In this document: positions 25,151 through 34,570 of the stretch, piece by piece
Layout of the letters: the number at the start of each line of letters is the position of its first letter
Numbering within the stretch: the first letter of the stretch is position 1
Source: Melioribacteraceae bacterium
GTDB taxonomy: Bacteria; Bacteroidota; Ignavibacteria; Ignavibacteriales; Melioribacteraceae
Direction: 5' to 3'
NCBI GenBank assembly: GCA_015493615.1
Contig: WGCV01000041.1
Span: 62,001 to 126,000, forward strand
DNA length: 64,000 bases
Translations under genes and position numbers: made by a program
Notes under the pieces: generated by a model
The model's input: only the letters and a program-made list of their open reading frames with translations
Database searches by the model: none
Told to the model about the DNA's origin: nothing

Positions 25151-27277
25151 TTATAGCACAATAAAGATTTTTCCGGTTTTAACTCCTACATCGGAATATA
25201 TATAATAAAAATAAACTCCGGATGAAATCAGCTGATTGTATTTATTATGTAAATCCCAAATCGCAATACTCGGAGCCAGCGAGTTGCCGGAATCGTGATG
25301 AATTGTTTTAACTAATTCTCCGGCAGAGTTAAATATTTTAATAGTTGCTTTTAGAGGCATATTTACAAATTGCACTTTGTGTTCGTTTTGTCCCTGTTCC
25401 CAAAGCGCGGCGGCTTTGTACGGGTTCGGAACAACGCGAACGTCATTAAGATTTTTCTCGGCAACGGGAGCGTGCGCGACAACTTCGACCGTATTGTTAA
25501 CATCCTGCGGATTATTACTGAAGCTGTTTTCCAACGGACCGATAATTCCGTTTCCCGAATCGTATGCGGCGACATAGTAACGGTACTTAATTCCGTTTAG
25601 CACATTATTATCAGTAAATATATTAACTGTGTCGCCCGGAGAGAAAAGTTTATAATCATCGCCGGGTTGAACGACTACTCGTTGCTGCGACCAGTCATCG
25701 TCCCCGAGATAATACCATGCATAGCGGGGAAGAGTTTTATAATAACCGGTAATTCCGTCCGCCAAATCAAATTGTTTTAATGGAATGTAATGAGTTCCTC
25801 CGTCGAAATCTTTAAAAGTATCGTCGCCCCACGTAACTCCGCCGTCCGACGAACGATAGATTTTGTAACCTTCAAACTGCGGATCGTGTTCGCTGTTATT
25901 GCTCCATATCAGTTTAACTTTTCCGTTTTCGGGAACCGCTTCTAATTTCGGAGCCGGAGGAGCGTCAACCACTTCCCAGTTATTTTGATATAAAGTGATA
26001 GCGCGTTTTGCGTTTTCTTTCAAGTTCTTTTCGCTTGTCCCGAAAACGGCTGCAAAAATCAGCGTATCCGCTTCGCCCGGATTCAACGTAAAAGGAGCCG
26101 AACCGAGCGTCTGCAAACCGTCTGCTCCGAGTCCTAAGTAGTAGCCTGGTCCGCCGTTATCGGCGTCGGGAACGCCGTCGCCGTCAAAGTCGTCGTCAAT
26201 TCCATCACCGTTGCTGTCCTGCGGATCGTTTTCGTTAACTACATTGTAATCGAAATACCAGTCTGAACGCGCGCCGTTTCCGGCGGGAGTAGTAGCCTGC
26301 ATCCAAAAATGGAATGCGTCGTAAGTTGCCACTTTATGGTCGCCGCCCGGCATTCTTAAAGCGACAACTCCGGCATAAGGAATTTGGTCTGGAGGAATAG
26401 TTCCTCCGAACGGACTCTCTTCATATCCGTCGTCATCGGTTCCGTAAGCCACCTGTAAAGCGGGATCGTAATAATGGCGGTCTGCGTCATAGCCGATTCC
26501 GGGATAAAACTCGGGAATGAAACTGAAATCCGCATGAATCGCCGCCCGCATGTCGTGTATCGGAGCGCTGCCGACATTCCTGATTACATAAGCCCAAACA
26601 ATAAAATTTTCGTAAAGCGTTCCTTTCCACGCCATTCCGTGAATTATCATCTGCGTTTTTAGAAAGTTTGGGTAAACCCGTCCTGTCGCGGTCAACTGAT
26701 CGGTTCCACCCCAAGCCTCGACTACGGAAAAACTTTCCTGATCGGCAAGCTGTTTTCCGTTTTCACCAAATCCGGGCCAGCCGGTTGCGGAATCCCTTAA
26801 AACGGGATCGTTTAGAAGAGGATAAGTCGCGGGCCATGAAGTTGGCCATGTAGATGTATCCGTGCTCATGCAAGCTTTGTTTCCGTTAACGAATTCCGGA
26901 TAAGGGAAAAAGTGTTCCTCGTCCCAATATGCGGCGGGTCCCTCGTCCATTGTGGCATCGCAGAATGCGTCATAATTATCAGCCGGATTAGGCCAGCCGC
27001 CTACGGCTCCCGAATCCTGGTCAATAGGCGCTCCGACCGCGACTCCTACGCACGTTCCCCAGCTGTAACCGCTTCCGGCGGGGTATTCAAAAGCGGGCGG
27101 TCGCGCAAGGGATGAATTTTGTTCGTTCCCGTCGCAGAGTTCTCCGGTATTGTTAAATTGAGTTCTAACTTTATTAATATCAAAAATATTCCATCTCTGA
27201 TTAACCATCGGATTTAATATCTGAGCCGATATATTTCCGAAAAGAAAAATCAAAATAACTAAAAATGTTTTTTTCAT
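25151..27277 (-). CDS. Large exported surface protein, paralog 2 (FnIII and T9SS-like C-terminus)
   Basis: A 708-residue exported protein (signal MKKTFLVILIFLFGNISAQ). It begins NPMVNQRWNIFDINKVRTQF, shares most of its length with the 28346-30529 protein, and has an Asp-rich thrombospondin type 3-like calcium loop (SNGDGIDDDFDGDGVPD), a fibronectin type III domain (PPAPKLEAVPENGKVKLIW) and a FlgD-like/T9SS-like C-terminal domain ending GVKTGKIFIVL. The middle part is a large unknown domain. Proteins of this build recur next to TonB receptors and PorV-like proteins in Ignavibacteria, suggesting a surface-exposed binding partner of the receptor. Ligand unknown. It is 9 bases downstream of the PorV-like gene. 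Confidence 0.72.
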   Translation of the reverse strand: MKKTFLVILIFLFGNISAQILNPMVNQRWNIFDINKVRTQFNNTGELCDGNEQNSSLARPPAFEYPAGSGYSWGTCVGVAVGAPIDQDSGAVGGWPNPADNYDAFCDATMDEGPAAYWDEEHFFPYPEFVNGNKACMSTDTSTWPTSWPATYPLLNDPVLRDSATGWPGFGENGKQLADQESFSVVEAWGGTDQLTATGRVYPNFLKTQMIIHGMAWKGTLYENFIVWAYVIRNVGSAPIHDMRAAIHADFSFIPEFYPGIGYDADRHYYDPALQVAYGTDDDGYEESPFGGTIPPDQIPYAGVVALRMPGGDHKVATYDAFHFWMQATTPAGNGARSDWYFDYNVVNENDPQDSNGDGIDDDFDGDGVPDADNGGPGYYLGLGADGLQTLGSAPFTLNPGEADTLIFAAVFGTSEKNLKENAKRAITLYQNNWEVVDAPPAPKLEAVPENGKVKLIWSNNSEHDPQFEGYKIYRSSDGGVTWGDDTFKDFDGGTHYIPLKQFDLADGITGYYKTLPRYAWYYLGDDDWSQQRVVVQPGDDYKLFSPGDTVNIFTDNNVLNGIKYRYYVAAYDSGNGIIGPLENSFSNNPQDVNNTVEVVAHAPVAEKNLNDVRVVPNPYKAAALWEQGQNEHKVQFVNMPLKATIKIFNSAGELVKTIHHDSGNSLAPSIAIWDLHNKYNQLISSGVYFYYIYSDVGVKTGKIFIVL

Positions 27278-27286
27278 CGTCGGCGC

Positions 27287-28330
27287 CTATAAATCTATTC
27301 TGATTGAAAATTGATTGAGATTGCCAAATACTCCGTATTTTAAGAATAAGTAGTCCAGCGTGATTTTATAATCGGTAAAGTTGGAAAAATCAAGTCCGCC
27401 TCCAATTGTATAAGAAACTTCGTCATAATTAAATTTGTATCCGGCACGGAGATATAGTGTTTTTTCGAATCCGAGCTCTCCGCCGAGGTTGTAGCGAACA
27501 TCGTAATCTCTGCTGTCCAATATATCAAACGCCGTAAGTAGCGTCCAAGTTTGGTTATTAATAAAGTAGTTTGAAACGCCGAATCTGAAAAGAAGGGGAA
27601 TTTCCCAATCTGCCGTTAAAAGTTCTCCCGGAATTTGTTTTCCCGTGGGACTTCCCGGTATAACGTAAGTAATATCCAAATCTCTTCCGGTAAATTTCAT
27701 TTTGCTCCCGAAGTTAGCCAACGACGCGGCGAGACGAAGATTATTGTTGAAGAAGGAAGTCAGGAAAACCGCTCCCACGTCAAATCCGAAAGCTTCCGCG
27801 TGAGCGTTTGCGATATCTTCGCGAATATATTTTACTTTTACTCCGAACGAAAATCTGTCTGTCATTTGTCTCGAATATCCCAAGCCGATGCAGAAATCGC
27901 TCGCGGAAAAGAATCTGCCGGTTCCGTCCTGGTCATAAACCGTAGTTTCTTCAATAGTTCCGTAATCAAGATATTGCAAATCGGCTCCGATAGTTCCCGC
28001 TTCTCCTAAGTTTAACGCTCCGGCAATGTAGGAATTTCTTGTCCCAACAAGCCAGTTCATTGTGGAAAAACTTAAGGAGACATCTTTATTTATTCTCGAT
28101 AAAGCTCCCACGTTCCAGAACATTGCCGCCGGTCCGTCAACTGTGGCGATTGCCGCGTCTCCCATTGCCATTACTCGCGCGTCAACTCCGATTTTAAGGA
28201 AGTTTGCCGCCGAAGTCCCCGAATAATCAACGTTTTGCGCCGATAAATTATCCGCGGCGGCGATAAGCGTTAACATCGAAGCGGTTATCATAATTAATAT
28301 TTTTCTACTTTTGAATAAATTGCCTTTCAT
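27287..28330 (-). CDS. PorV/PorQ-family outer-membrane protein
   Basis: A 347-residue protein with a signal peptide (ends NLSAQ) and a FadL-like/PorV barrel. The typical N-terminal segment is ANFLKIGVDARVMAMGDAAIATVDGPAAMFWN, followed by repeated amphipathic strands ending FSIRIDL. PorV is the outer-membrane shuttle of the T9SS that carries cargo from the translocon to the attachment complex. Here it is placed 15 bases after one large exported paralog and 9 bases before the other, downstream of a TonB receptor, so it is likely dedicated to exporting or anchoring those two proteins rather than being the general-purpose PorV. Confidence 0.82.
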   Translation of the reverse strand: MKGNLFKSRKILIMITASMLTLIAAADNLSAQNVDYSGTSAANFLKIGVDARVMAMGDAAIATVDGPAAMFWNVGALSRINKDVSLSFSTMNWLVGTRNSYIAGALNLGEAGTIGADLQYLDYGTIEETTVYDQDGTGRFFSASDFCIGLGYSRQMTDRFSFGVKVKYIREDIANAHAEAFGFDVGAVFLTSFFNNNLRLAASLANFGSKMKFTGRDLDITYVIPGSPTGKQIPGELLTADWEIPLLFRFGVSNYFINNQTWTLLTAFDILDSRDYDVRYNLGGELGFEKTLYLRAGYKFNYDEVSYTIGGGLDFSNFTDYKITLDYLFLKYGVFGNLNQFSIRIDL

Positions 28331-28345
28331 TACTAACTCCTGACA

Positions 28346-30529
28346 TTAGAGTATTACAAAAATTTTACCTGTCTTAATTCCGACCGGAGAATTTATATAA
28401 TAAAAATAAACTCCGGGCGCTACCAATTGGTTATATCTGTTTTTTAAATTCCATTTCTCAATGCTTGAAGATGAGTTATGGCGCAAAGTTTTAATATGCT
28501 CGCCGTTGCTGTTGAATATCGATATATCGGCTTTTACCGGCAATCCGGTAAACTGAATTGTGTGTTCGCTAAAAGACGTTTCCCAGATTGCGTTTAATTT
28601 GTACGGATTCGGGACGACTTTAACGTTTTGCAGTCCGGATTCGGCAGGCGGCAGTTCGGGACGCACCGCGACGGTATTATTTAATTCCGCGGGATTGGGC
28701 GCGGGACTATTTTCCAACGGTCCTATTATTCCGTTCCCCGAATCGTAAGCGGCAACGTAATACCGGTAGTTAATTCCGTTAAGAACCGTTCTGTCAATAT
28801 AAACATTAACAGAATCGCCGTTATCGAAAGAATTTATTTTTCCGTTGATATGAAGACCTTTGAGAGTGTCATTTTCGACGACGGTGCGAATTTGAGTCCA
28901 ATTATCATCGCCGAGATAGAACCAAGCAAATTCCGGCAGCGTTTGATAATAATCTTTAACGCCATCTTCCAAATCGTACTGGGCAAGGGGAACGTAGTGA
29001 ACGCCGCCGTCGAAATCGGTGAAACTTTCGCTTCCCCAAGTTTGTCCGTTATCTTCCGAACGGTAAATCTTGTAACCTTCAAACTGTTCGTCGGCTTCGC
29101 TGTTTGTACTCCAGACAAGAGTTACGTTTCTGTCCCCAATGAACGCTTCAACTTTCGGGGCGGGCGGGGCGTCAACGATTTCCCAGTTGTTCCGGTAAAG
29201 AGTAATAGCATTTTTTGCGTTTTTCTTTATATCTTTCTCGCTGTTTCCGAAAACGGTCGCGAAAATTAAAGTGTCGGTTTCGCCGGGAGCCAAATCGAAA
29301 GGATTTGAGCCGATTATCTGCAATCCGTCCGCTCCTTGTCCAACGTAATAGCCGGGACCGCCGTTCTGAGTGTCAGGAATTCCGTCTCCGTCAAAATCAT
29401 CGTCAATCCCGTCTCCGTCGCTGTCCTGCGGATCGTTTAAGTTAAGCAGATTCCATTTGTAATACATCTCCGGTTCTCCGCCGCTTCCGGAAGGGGAAGT
29501 CTGTCCCTGCCAAAAGTGAGCGGCGTCATAAGTTTTAATTTTGTGATCGCCTCCCGGCATCCTTAAAGCGACAACTCCCGCCCAAGCGATTTTATCAGGA
29601 GATAACGCTCCGCCTCCGACAGGATCTTCTTCGTAACCGTCGTCGTCGCTTCCGTAGGCAAGCTGTAGTGATTGATCGAAATAGTGTCTGTCGGCGTCGT
29701 AGCCAACCCCGGGAATAAATGCAGGCAAAAACCCGAAATCAAGATGAACTCCCATTCTCATTTGATTAATCGGTTTTCTGTTCGGATTGCGGATAATATA
29801 AACCCAGACAATAAAATCATCGTAAAGGGTTCCTTTCCACGCCATTCCTCTCATCATCATTTGAGTGCGCAGCCATCTCGTTTTGGAATTTCCGCTTCCA
29901 AGCTGGTCGGTTCCGCCCCAGCCGAATGTTAAGCTCATCATTTCCTGATCGGCAAGCTGTTTCCCGTTTTTACCGAATCCGGGCCAGCCGGTTGCGCTAT
30001 CTTTAAGAATCGGAATATCCGGAAGGGAATTGTTTTGAATAATATCTCCGTTTATTCCATCTGCCGGTATGTAATTCGGCCATTTATCCGGCCAAGTTGA
30101 GGGCCACGAAGCGGGGTCTGTGCTAACCGAAGCGGAAACCGGATTAACGAATTCAGGATAAGGCGCAAAATGTTCTTCGTTCCAAAAGTCAGCCGGACCT
30201 TCATCCATTGCTCCATCGAGATAAGGGAGATTTTCCGGATTTACTCCGCCTACAACGGAACTGTCCTGATCGGCAGGCGCTCCCACTACAACAGCGACGC
30301 AGGTTCCCCAGTTCAGTCCGCTTCCCTGCGGATACTCAAAAGAGGGAATTCTTGCAAGCGAGTAGTTCTGATTATTGCCGTCGTTTAACATCCCAACATT
30401 GTCGAAAGTGGTCGCCACTTTATTAATGTTCATTACATTCCACCTCTTAAACGCCATTGGGTTATTCTGCGGCAGAATTTCGGTAAATGCAAGCAGCGCG
30501 ATAATTATTACGGGGAAAATCTTATTCAT
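28346..30529 (-). CDS. Large exported surface protein, paralog 1 (FnIII and T9SS-like C-terminus)
   Basis: A 727-residue exported protein (signal ends EILPQ). It shares its architecture and long identical stretches with the 25151-27277 protein (GTCVAVVVGAPADQDS, AMDEGPADFWNEEHFAPYPEF, DADRHYFDQSLQLAYGSDDD, DSDGDGIDDDFDGDGIPD). An FnIII domain (PPAPKVEAFIGDRNVTLVW) and a FlgD-like C-terminus ending GIKTGKIFVIL follow. The calcium-type Asp loop suggests a metal-stabilised extracellular protein. It starts 4 bases after the TonB receptor gene. It may be the functional counterpart of a SusD-like lid or surface binder, but no SusD fold is visible. Confidence 0.72.
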   Translation of the reverse strand: MNKIFPVIIIALLAFTEILPQNNPMAFKRWNVMNINKVATTFDNVGMLNDGNNQNYSLARIPSFEYPQGSGLNWGTCVAVVVGAPADQDSSVVGGVNPENLPYLDGAMDEGPADFWNEEHFAPYPEFVNPVSASVSTDPASWPSTWPDKWPNYIPADGINGDIIQNNSLPDIPILKDSATGWPGFGKNGKQLADQEMMSLTFGWGGTDQLGSGNSKTRWLRTQMMMRGMAWKGTLYDDFIVWVYIIRNPNRKPINQMRMGVHLDFGFLPAFIPGVGYDADRHYFDQSLQLAYGSDDDGYEEDPVGGGALSPDKIAWAGVVALRMPGGDHKIKTYDAAHFWQGQTSPSGSGGEPEMYYKWNLLNLNDPQDSDGDGIDDDFDGDGIPDTQNGGPGYYVGQGADGLQIIGSNPFDLAPGETDTLIFATVFGNSEKDIKKNAKNAITLYRNNWEIVDAPPAPKVEAFIGDRNVTLVWSTNSEADEQFEGYKIYRSEDNGQTWGSESFTDFDGGVHYVPLAQYDLEDGVKDYYQTLPEFAWFYLGDDNWTQIRTVVENDTLKGLHINGKINSFDNGDSVNVYIDRTVLNGINYRYYVAAYDSGNGIIGPLENSPAPNPAELNNTVAVRPELPPAESGLQNVKVVPNPYKLNAIWETSFSEHTIQFTGLPVKADISIFNSNGEHIKTLRHNSSSSIEKWNLKNRYNQLVAPGVYFYYINSPVGIKTGKIFVIL

Positions 30530-30533
30530 TTTT

Positions 30534-33077
30534 TCAATTCCATATTTTTATTCCGAATTGAATTGTTCTTCCCGGTCCGTACATCGAGGGATTATTTGTG
30601 TAATCGTGCGATGTCGCCGGATTTGCATCGTCGCCGGGTATTCCGGAATCGGAATAAACCCACCAAACATTTTTGTCGTTGGTAGCGTTCAATACCTGAA
30701 TAAAAAACTGTTCCTTGGTACCGAGCAAATTAAAGTTTTTAAAGAGGTTAATATTTAACTGATGAACCCATGGACTTCTTTCGGCGTTCGGAGCAAAAGC
30801 CGAGCGGGTATAAGGGAATCCCGATGAGTAGCTCCCGTAAATCGAAAATCCGTATCCGCTTTTGGTTTGATAATAGACGTTTGCTCTGAACGAATGGGGC
30901 TGATCCCAGTTGGCGGGGAATGTTCTTGATTCGTCCGTCGCCATTTGGAACAGTACGGAGGAGCTTACCAGCGTTTGCGTAAAGGTGTAATTAAAGAAAG
31001 CGGAGAAGTTATTGGAAAAATGTTTCTTCAGCGATATCTCAAAACCTTTTACGGTTGAATAATCGATATTCCCCATCATCTGAAAACGTTTTCCTTCGGA
31101 AGTTTCATTCATCACAACGCCGATTAAATCGCGCGTCTTACGATAGAATGCGGTAACGTCAAGCGACACTCTGTCGCTTACGAGCGCCTGAATTCCGAAT
31201 TCGTAATTGGTGGTTTTCTCGGTTTTTATTTCGGTATCGGCTATCGGAGTGTTCTCCAACTGCGGATTGGGTCTGTATTCGCCTGCGGACGCCAAGTAAT
31301 AAGTTCCTTCGTAAACTTTAAAGAAATTCGGGTACTGATAAAATTGTCCGTAACCGAAACGGATTGCAATTTTATCGGCAATCGGGAAACTGATTCCAAA
31401 ACGCGGCGTAACGTAATATTCTTTTTTTGATTGAGTCAGCTTTGCCGATAAATTTGTTAAGTCGGATAAATTAAGCAAAACTTTTCTGTTGGGATTGATA
31501 TAATCAAAGCGCGCGCCGAGATTTATAATCATTCCCATATCGTCGAATTCCATCTTCTCGTTTACATACAAACCGCCATGCTGCGGTCTGTAATCATACT
31601 TTTCGAGCACCGCGCCGCCGTCCGGATTTTTTCTTTCGAGATAAGTATGATACTGCTCAAAAGTTCCTCCGACGGAAAGATTGTGAATTTTATTTATCTG
31701 CCAAACATAGTCGGCTTTTCCTTCGTATCTGTCGAACTTTGTTTCAAACCAAACCCAGTCTTCGCCGGTAACCGAGAACTCCGCGGTTCCCGTCTGCGGT
31801 AAAATGCTGTAGTAAGAAGGGTCGTCGTAAACTCTGGAAATAAAATTGCGGCTGTATTTAGCCACCGAAACATTCAAAAAACTTTTCGGATTAAATACAT
31901 AGTTGGCTTTTCCGTAAATTAACTGACTGTTCAATCTTACGCGCGGCGTTCCGTAAGGATTATATTTGAAATAATGATTGTAAACGCCTCTGTTTGATTT
32001 GGAGTAAAAACCTCCGAGTGTAAGATGCAGACTCGTAACCGGATTCCAGATTATTCGTCCTTCGCTGAACTGTGTGTCGAGAAACTGCATCGGAACTTTA
32101 ATCGGCACGCCGCTTTTATCTCTGCCTTCGCTGTTTACGTATTCGGGATAAATGTAGCCGTAAATATATCCGTCCGTGCTGTAAACTCTGTGCGAAAAAA
32201 TTACGCCGAGCTTTTTATAGAAGGGGAGCGCGGAATTGAAATAAACCTCGCCGCTGTATGTATTGTTGGAAGCGTTTTGTAAAACGTTGTCGGTAAAACC
32301 TTTGAGCGCGAATTTCGGAACGGGGGAAAGCTGACTGTGAGGAGTAATGCTTACAACGCCCGACATCGCTTCGCCGTATTTCGGTCCGAAAGTTCCCGAA
32401 TGCGTTTCCAACGAACTTATCCCGAGTTCGCTTATTTGGTCGATGTAAAATCCGCCCCAGAGCTGATCGTTAACGGTAATTCCATCGTAAAGGAAAAGCG
32501 TTTCATTTTCCCTGCCTCCGCGGAAGTGTAATCCGTCGGAAGGAACCGTTGCAAACTGCCCGAACGCCGGAAGCTCGCTTACCGGTTGTGTTCTAATATT
32601 TTTGACGATTCCGGCTTCCTGAGTAAGCAAATCTTCAATAGTAGATTTAGGCAGACGCGCAATTTCTTCGGATGTTCTTGCCTGAACCTTACTCGTTAAG
32701 TCTTTCTGCACCGGTGGGTTTTTATATTCCACAACCGTTACTTCCTGCATATTCACGCTTCCCATTGAAATCTTAAAATTTAATTTGGTCGTTAATCCCG
32801 AAACGACTTTAACGTCTTTTTGTTCTACGGTTTGATATCCGACCATTTTGGCAAGCACATTGTAAGAACCGGGCGGAACGTTTAATATGATGTAAGAACC
32901 GTTAATATCAGTCGCGGAACCGATTGTAGTTCCTTTTAGAATTATATTAACGCCGGGCAAAGGTTCTCCGGTTTTTTTATCGGTTACTTTTCCCGCTATT
33001 TTTCCGGCGCTTTGCGCGGCAGCCTGGCCTGCTGCGATAAAAAGCATAATCAAAAAATAAAATATTTTCTTTTTCAT
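30534..33077 (-). CDS. TonB-dependent outer-membrane receptor with CarboxypepD_reg domain
   Basis: An 847-residue protein: signal peptide; CarboxypepD_reg-like domain at about 24-105 (GKVTDKKTGEPLPGVNIIL, YNVLAKMVGYQTVEQ); plug domain (LPKSTIEDLLTQEAGIV; LHFRGGRENETLFLYDGITV); then a 22-strand-type barrel ending TIQFGIKIWN. It would import a bulky ligand across the outer membrane with energy from TonB. It is shorter than classical SusC proteins and no susD gene is beside it; instead a PorV-like gene and two exported paralogs follow. Most likely ligand by context: galactose- or galactosamine-containing oligosaccharides. Confidence 0.88.
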   Translation of the reverse strand: MKKKIFYFLIMLFIAAGQAAAQSAGKIAGKVTDKKTGEPLPGVNIILKGTTIGSATDINGSYIILNVPPGSYNVLAKMVGYQTVEQKDVKVVSGLTTKLNFKISMGSVNMQEVTVVEYKNPPVQKDLTSKVQARTSEEIARLPKSTIEDLLTQEAGIVKNIRTQPVSELPAFGQFATVPSDGLHFRGGRENETLFLYDGITVNDQLWGGFYIDQISELGISSLETHSGTFGPKYGEAMSGVVSITPHSQLSPVPKFALKGFTDNVLQNASNNTYSGEVYFNSALPFYKKLGVIFSHRVYSTDGYIYGYIYPEYVNSEGRDKSGVPIKVPMQFLDTQFSEGRIIWNPVTSLHLTLGGFYSKSNRGVYNHYFKYNPYGTPRVRLNSQLIYGKANYVFNPKSFLNVSVAKYSRNFISRVYDDPSYYSILPQTGTAEFSVTGEDWVWFETKFDRYEGKADYVWQINKIHNLSVGGTFEQYHTYLERKNPDGGAVLEKYDYRPQHGGLYVNEKMEFDDMGMIINLGARFDYINPNRKVLLNLSDLTNLSAKLTQSKKEYYVTPRFGISFPIADKIAIRFGYGQFYQYPNFFKVYEGTYYLASAGEYRPNPQLENTPIADTEIKTEKTTNYEFGIQALVSDRVSLDVTAFYRKTRDLIGVVMNETSEGKRFQMMGNIDYSTVKGFEISLKKHFSNNFSAFFNYTFTQTLVSSSVLFQMATDESRTFPANWDQPHSFRANVYYQTKSGYGFSIYGSYSSGFPYTRSAFAPNAERSPWVHQLNINLFKNFNLLGTKEQFFIQVLNATNDKNVWWVYSDSGIPGDDANPATSHDYTNNPSMYGPGRTIQFGIKIWN

Positions 33078-33110
33078 TCTTAAACCTACTATAACTGTAT
33101 AGCTTAATAT

Positions 33111-34508
33111 TTATTTTGCATAATTGTTTTTACTAACGGCGATGTATTTAAGACTTCCGTTTATTTTTGTCTTGCTGATTTCCCGCATAGTCTTGGTTTC
33201 GATTATATGCAGCGACGAATCGCCCGGAGTTACGGCGTAAAGCAGTTCGCCGGAGTTTGTAATTCCGAGTTTATCTATTTCCTGTCCGAAAGTGAAAACA
33301 TTTTCGATACTCTGCGTTGAAACGTTTATCTTCAAAATTCCGCCGTCCGTGTCGGAGCCGGAATATTTGTAGTAAGATGAATAATAATAATCGCCCTTGA
33401 TTGTTCCGTCTCCAGCGTAAGGATAGCCGGTCTCAATCGGACTTTCGGGAGAATTTGTCTGCGTATTGAAAACGGCAATTTTATCGGTTCTTTTCTGCGG
33501 AATAAAAAGATATTTGCCATCTTCGGATACTTCAATATCGATTCCCTTATTGTCGGTCAGAAGCGTATCTATAATATAATTATCGTTAAAGTCCTGAGCG
33601 TTAACAACCTCAACATCCTTATTTGTGCTCGATATAAAATATAACTTATCCGTGAGTGAAGAATAAGCTACATCGAGCGGCTTAAAATTATTTGTAAACG
33701 AATAAGTTGTCTCGGTTTCGTAAGTATCCGTATTTATTACCGAAAATGATTTTGCCGATTTATTTGTTACATACGCTTTGTCCGGACTGAACCCGACATT
33801 TGTAGGACCTAAACCGACTTGCACAACCTTTGCAACCTCAAAACTCTGCGGATCGATTAACGAGATCGTTCCGTCCGTTGTCTTCAGATTAACCATCCAG
33901 AGATAATTTCCTTTCGGCGAAAACTCAAGAGCCGCCGTTTGGTAATCCTCCGCAGTCGCGTTTACGTAAAGACTATCGATATATTGATTTAATTTTCCGG
34001 AACGGTAAAGGACTTGCTTTTCCACTTTATCCCTTACAAAAACATAGGGGAAGCCGCCGTCCGAATAATCTCCTTCGGTAAAAAACCAAAACTTTTGAGG
34101 AACGTCTTCGTCGTTTGGGGAAATCATTGAATTACCGTGTGCATCTCGCACTCCTCCGTGTACCGAAACGGTATAAACTTCGGCTCTGTTGTAAGAACTT
34201 CCCGGCGTGAAAATAACAACGGTATCGCTTTCGGGAGCGTATGAGAAACTGCCGTTAATTTTCCCGCTTATACTTTCCACATTAACATTTGCAGGGAAAG
34301 TCGATAAATCCATTTTCTCATTAAAAAACATCTTGACGGGCTGATTAACCGGAACAACAAGATTTGAAATACCGAGAGTGTCAAACTTAACGAATTTCGG
34401 GCGAGTATTTTCCACCGGCTCGGTAGGCATTCTATCCGGAATACAACTTTGAAAAAATGCCATTCCAATAAGAAGCGTTAAAACAATTCTAAATATTTTA
34501 TTTTGCAT
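33111..34508 (-). CDS. YncE-like beta-propeller lipoprotein with Ig-like domain
   Basis: A 465-residue lipoprotein (FFQSC, Cys22). Residues about 35-135 form a Big_5/SbsA Ig-like domain (FDTLGISNLVVPVNQPVKMF; TVSVHGGVRDAHGNSM). The rest is a seven-blade YncE/YVTN-type propeller with repeats such as ISLIDPQSFEVAKVVQVG, FSVINTDTYETETTYSF and LHIIETKTMREISK. Such proteins bind glycans or partners at the surface or in the periplasm; enzymatic activity is not indicated. It lies directly after a terminator-like hairpin, 33 bases before the TonB receptor gene. Confidence 0.78.
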   Translation of the reverse strand: MQNKIFRIVLTLLIGMAFFQSCIPDRMPTEPVENTRPKFVKFDTLGISNLVVPVNQPVKMFFNEKMDLSTFPANVNVESISGKINGSFSYAPESDTVVIFTPGSSYNRAEVYTVSVHGGVRDAHGNSMISPNDEDVPQKFWFFTEGDYSDGGFPYVFVRDKVEKQVLYRSGKLNQYIDSLYVNATAEDYQTAALEFSPKGNYLWMVNLKTTDGTISLIDPQSFEVAKVVQVGLGPTNVGFSPDKAYVTNKSAKSFSVINTDTYETETTYSFTNNFKPLDVAYSSLTDKLYFISSTNKDVEVVNAQDFNDNYIIDTLLTDNKGIDIEVSEDGKYLFIPQKRTDKIAVFNTQTNSPESPIETGYPYAGDGTIKGDYYYSSYYKYSGSDTDGGILKINVSTQSIENVFTFGQEIDKLGITNSGELLYAVTPGDSSLHIIETKTMREISKTKINGSLKYIAVSKNNYAK

Positions 34509-34529
34509 TTTTCTACCACTTTAAATGAT

Positions 34530-34560
34530 AAAAAAACGCGGTCGTCAAATGACAACCGCG
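34530..34560 (-). terminator. Terminator-like hairpin inside the minus-strand glycan gene run
   Basis: On the minus strand, cgcggttgtc (34560-34551), loop attt, gacgaccgcg (34546-34537) forms a 10-bp stem with one mismatch, followed by seven T (34536-34530). Only 21 bases then separate it from the ATG of the YncE-like gene, too little for a promoter, so it may attenuate rather than fully separate the upstream and downstream genes. Confidence 0.8.
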
Positions 34561-34570
34561 CTTAAATAAT

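Noticed and set aside
30534-33077. Classical SusC/SusD pair
   Set aside because: The receptor is shorter than typical SusC and neither flanking gene has a SusD-type lipoprotein signal or fold motif.
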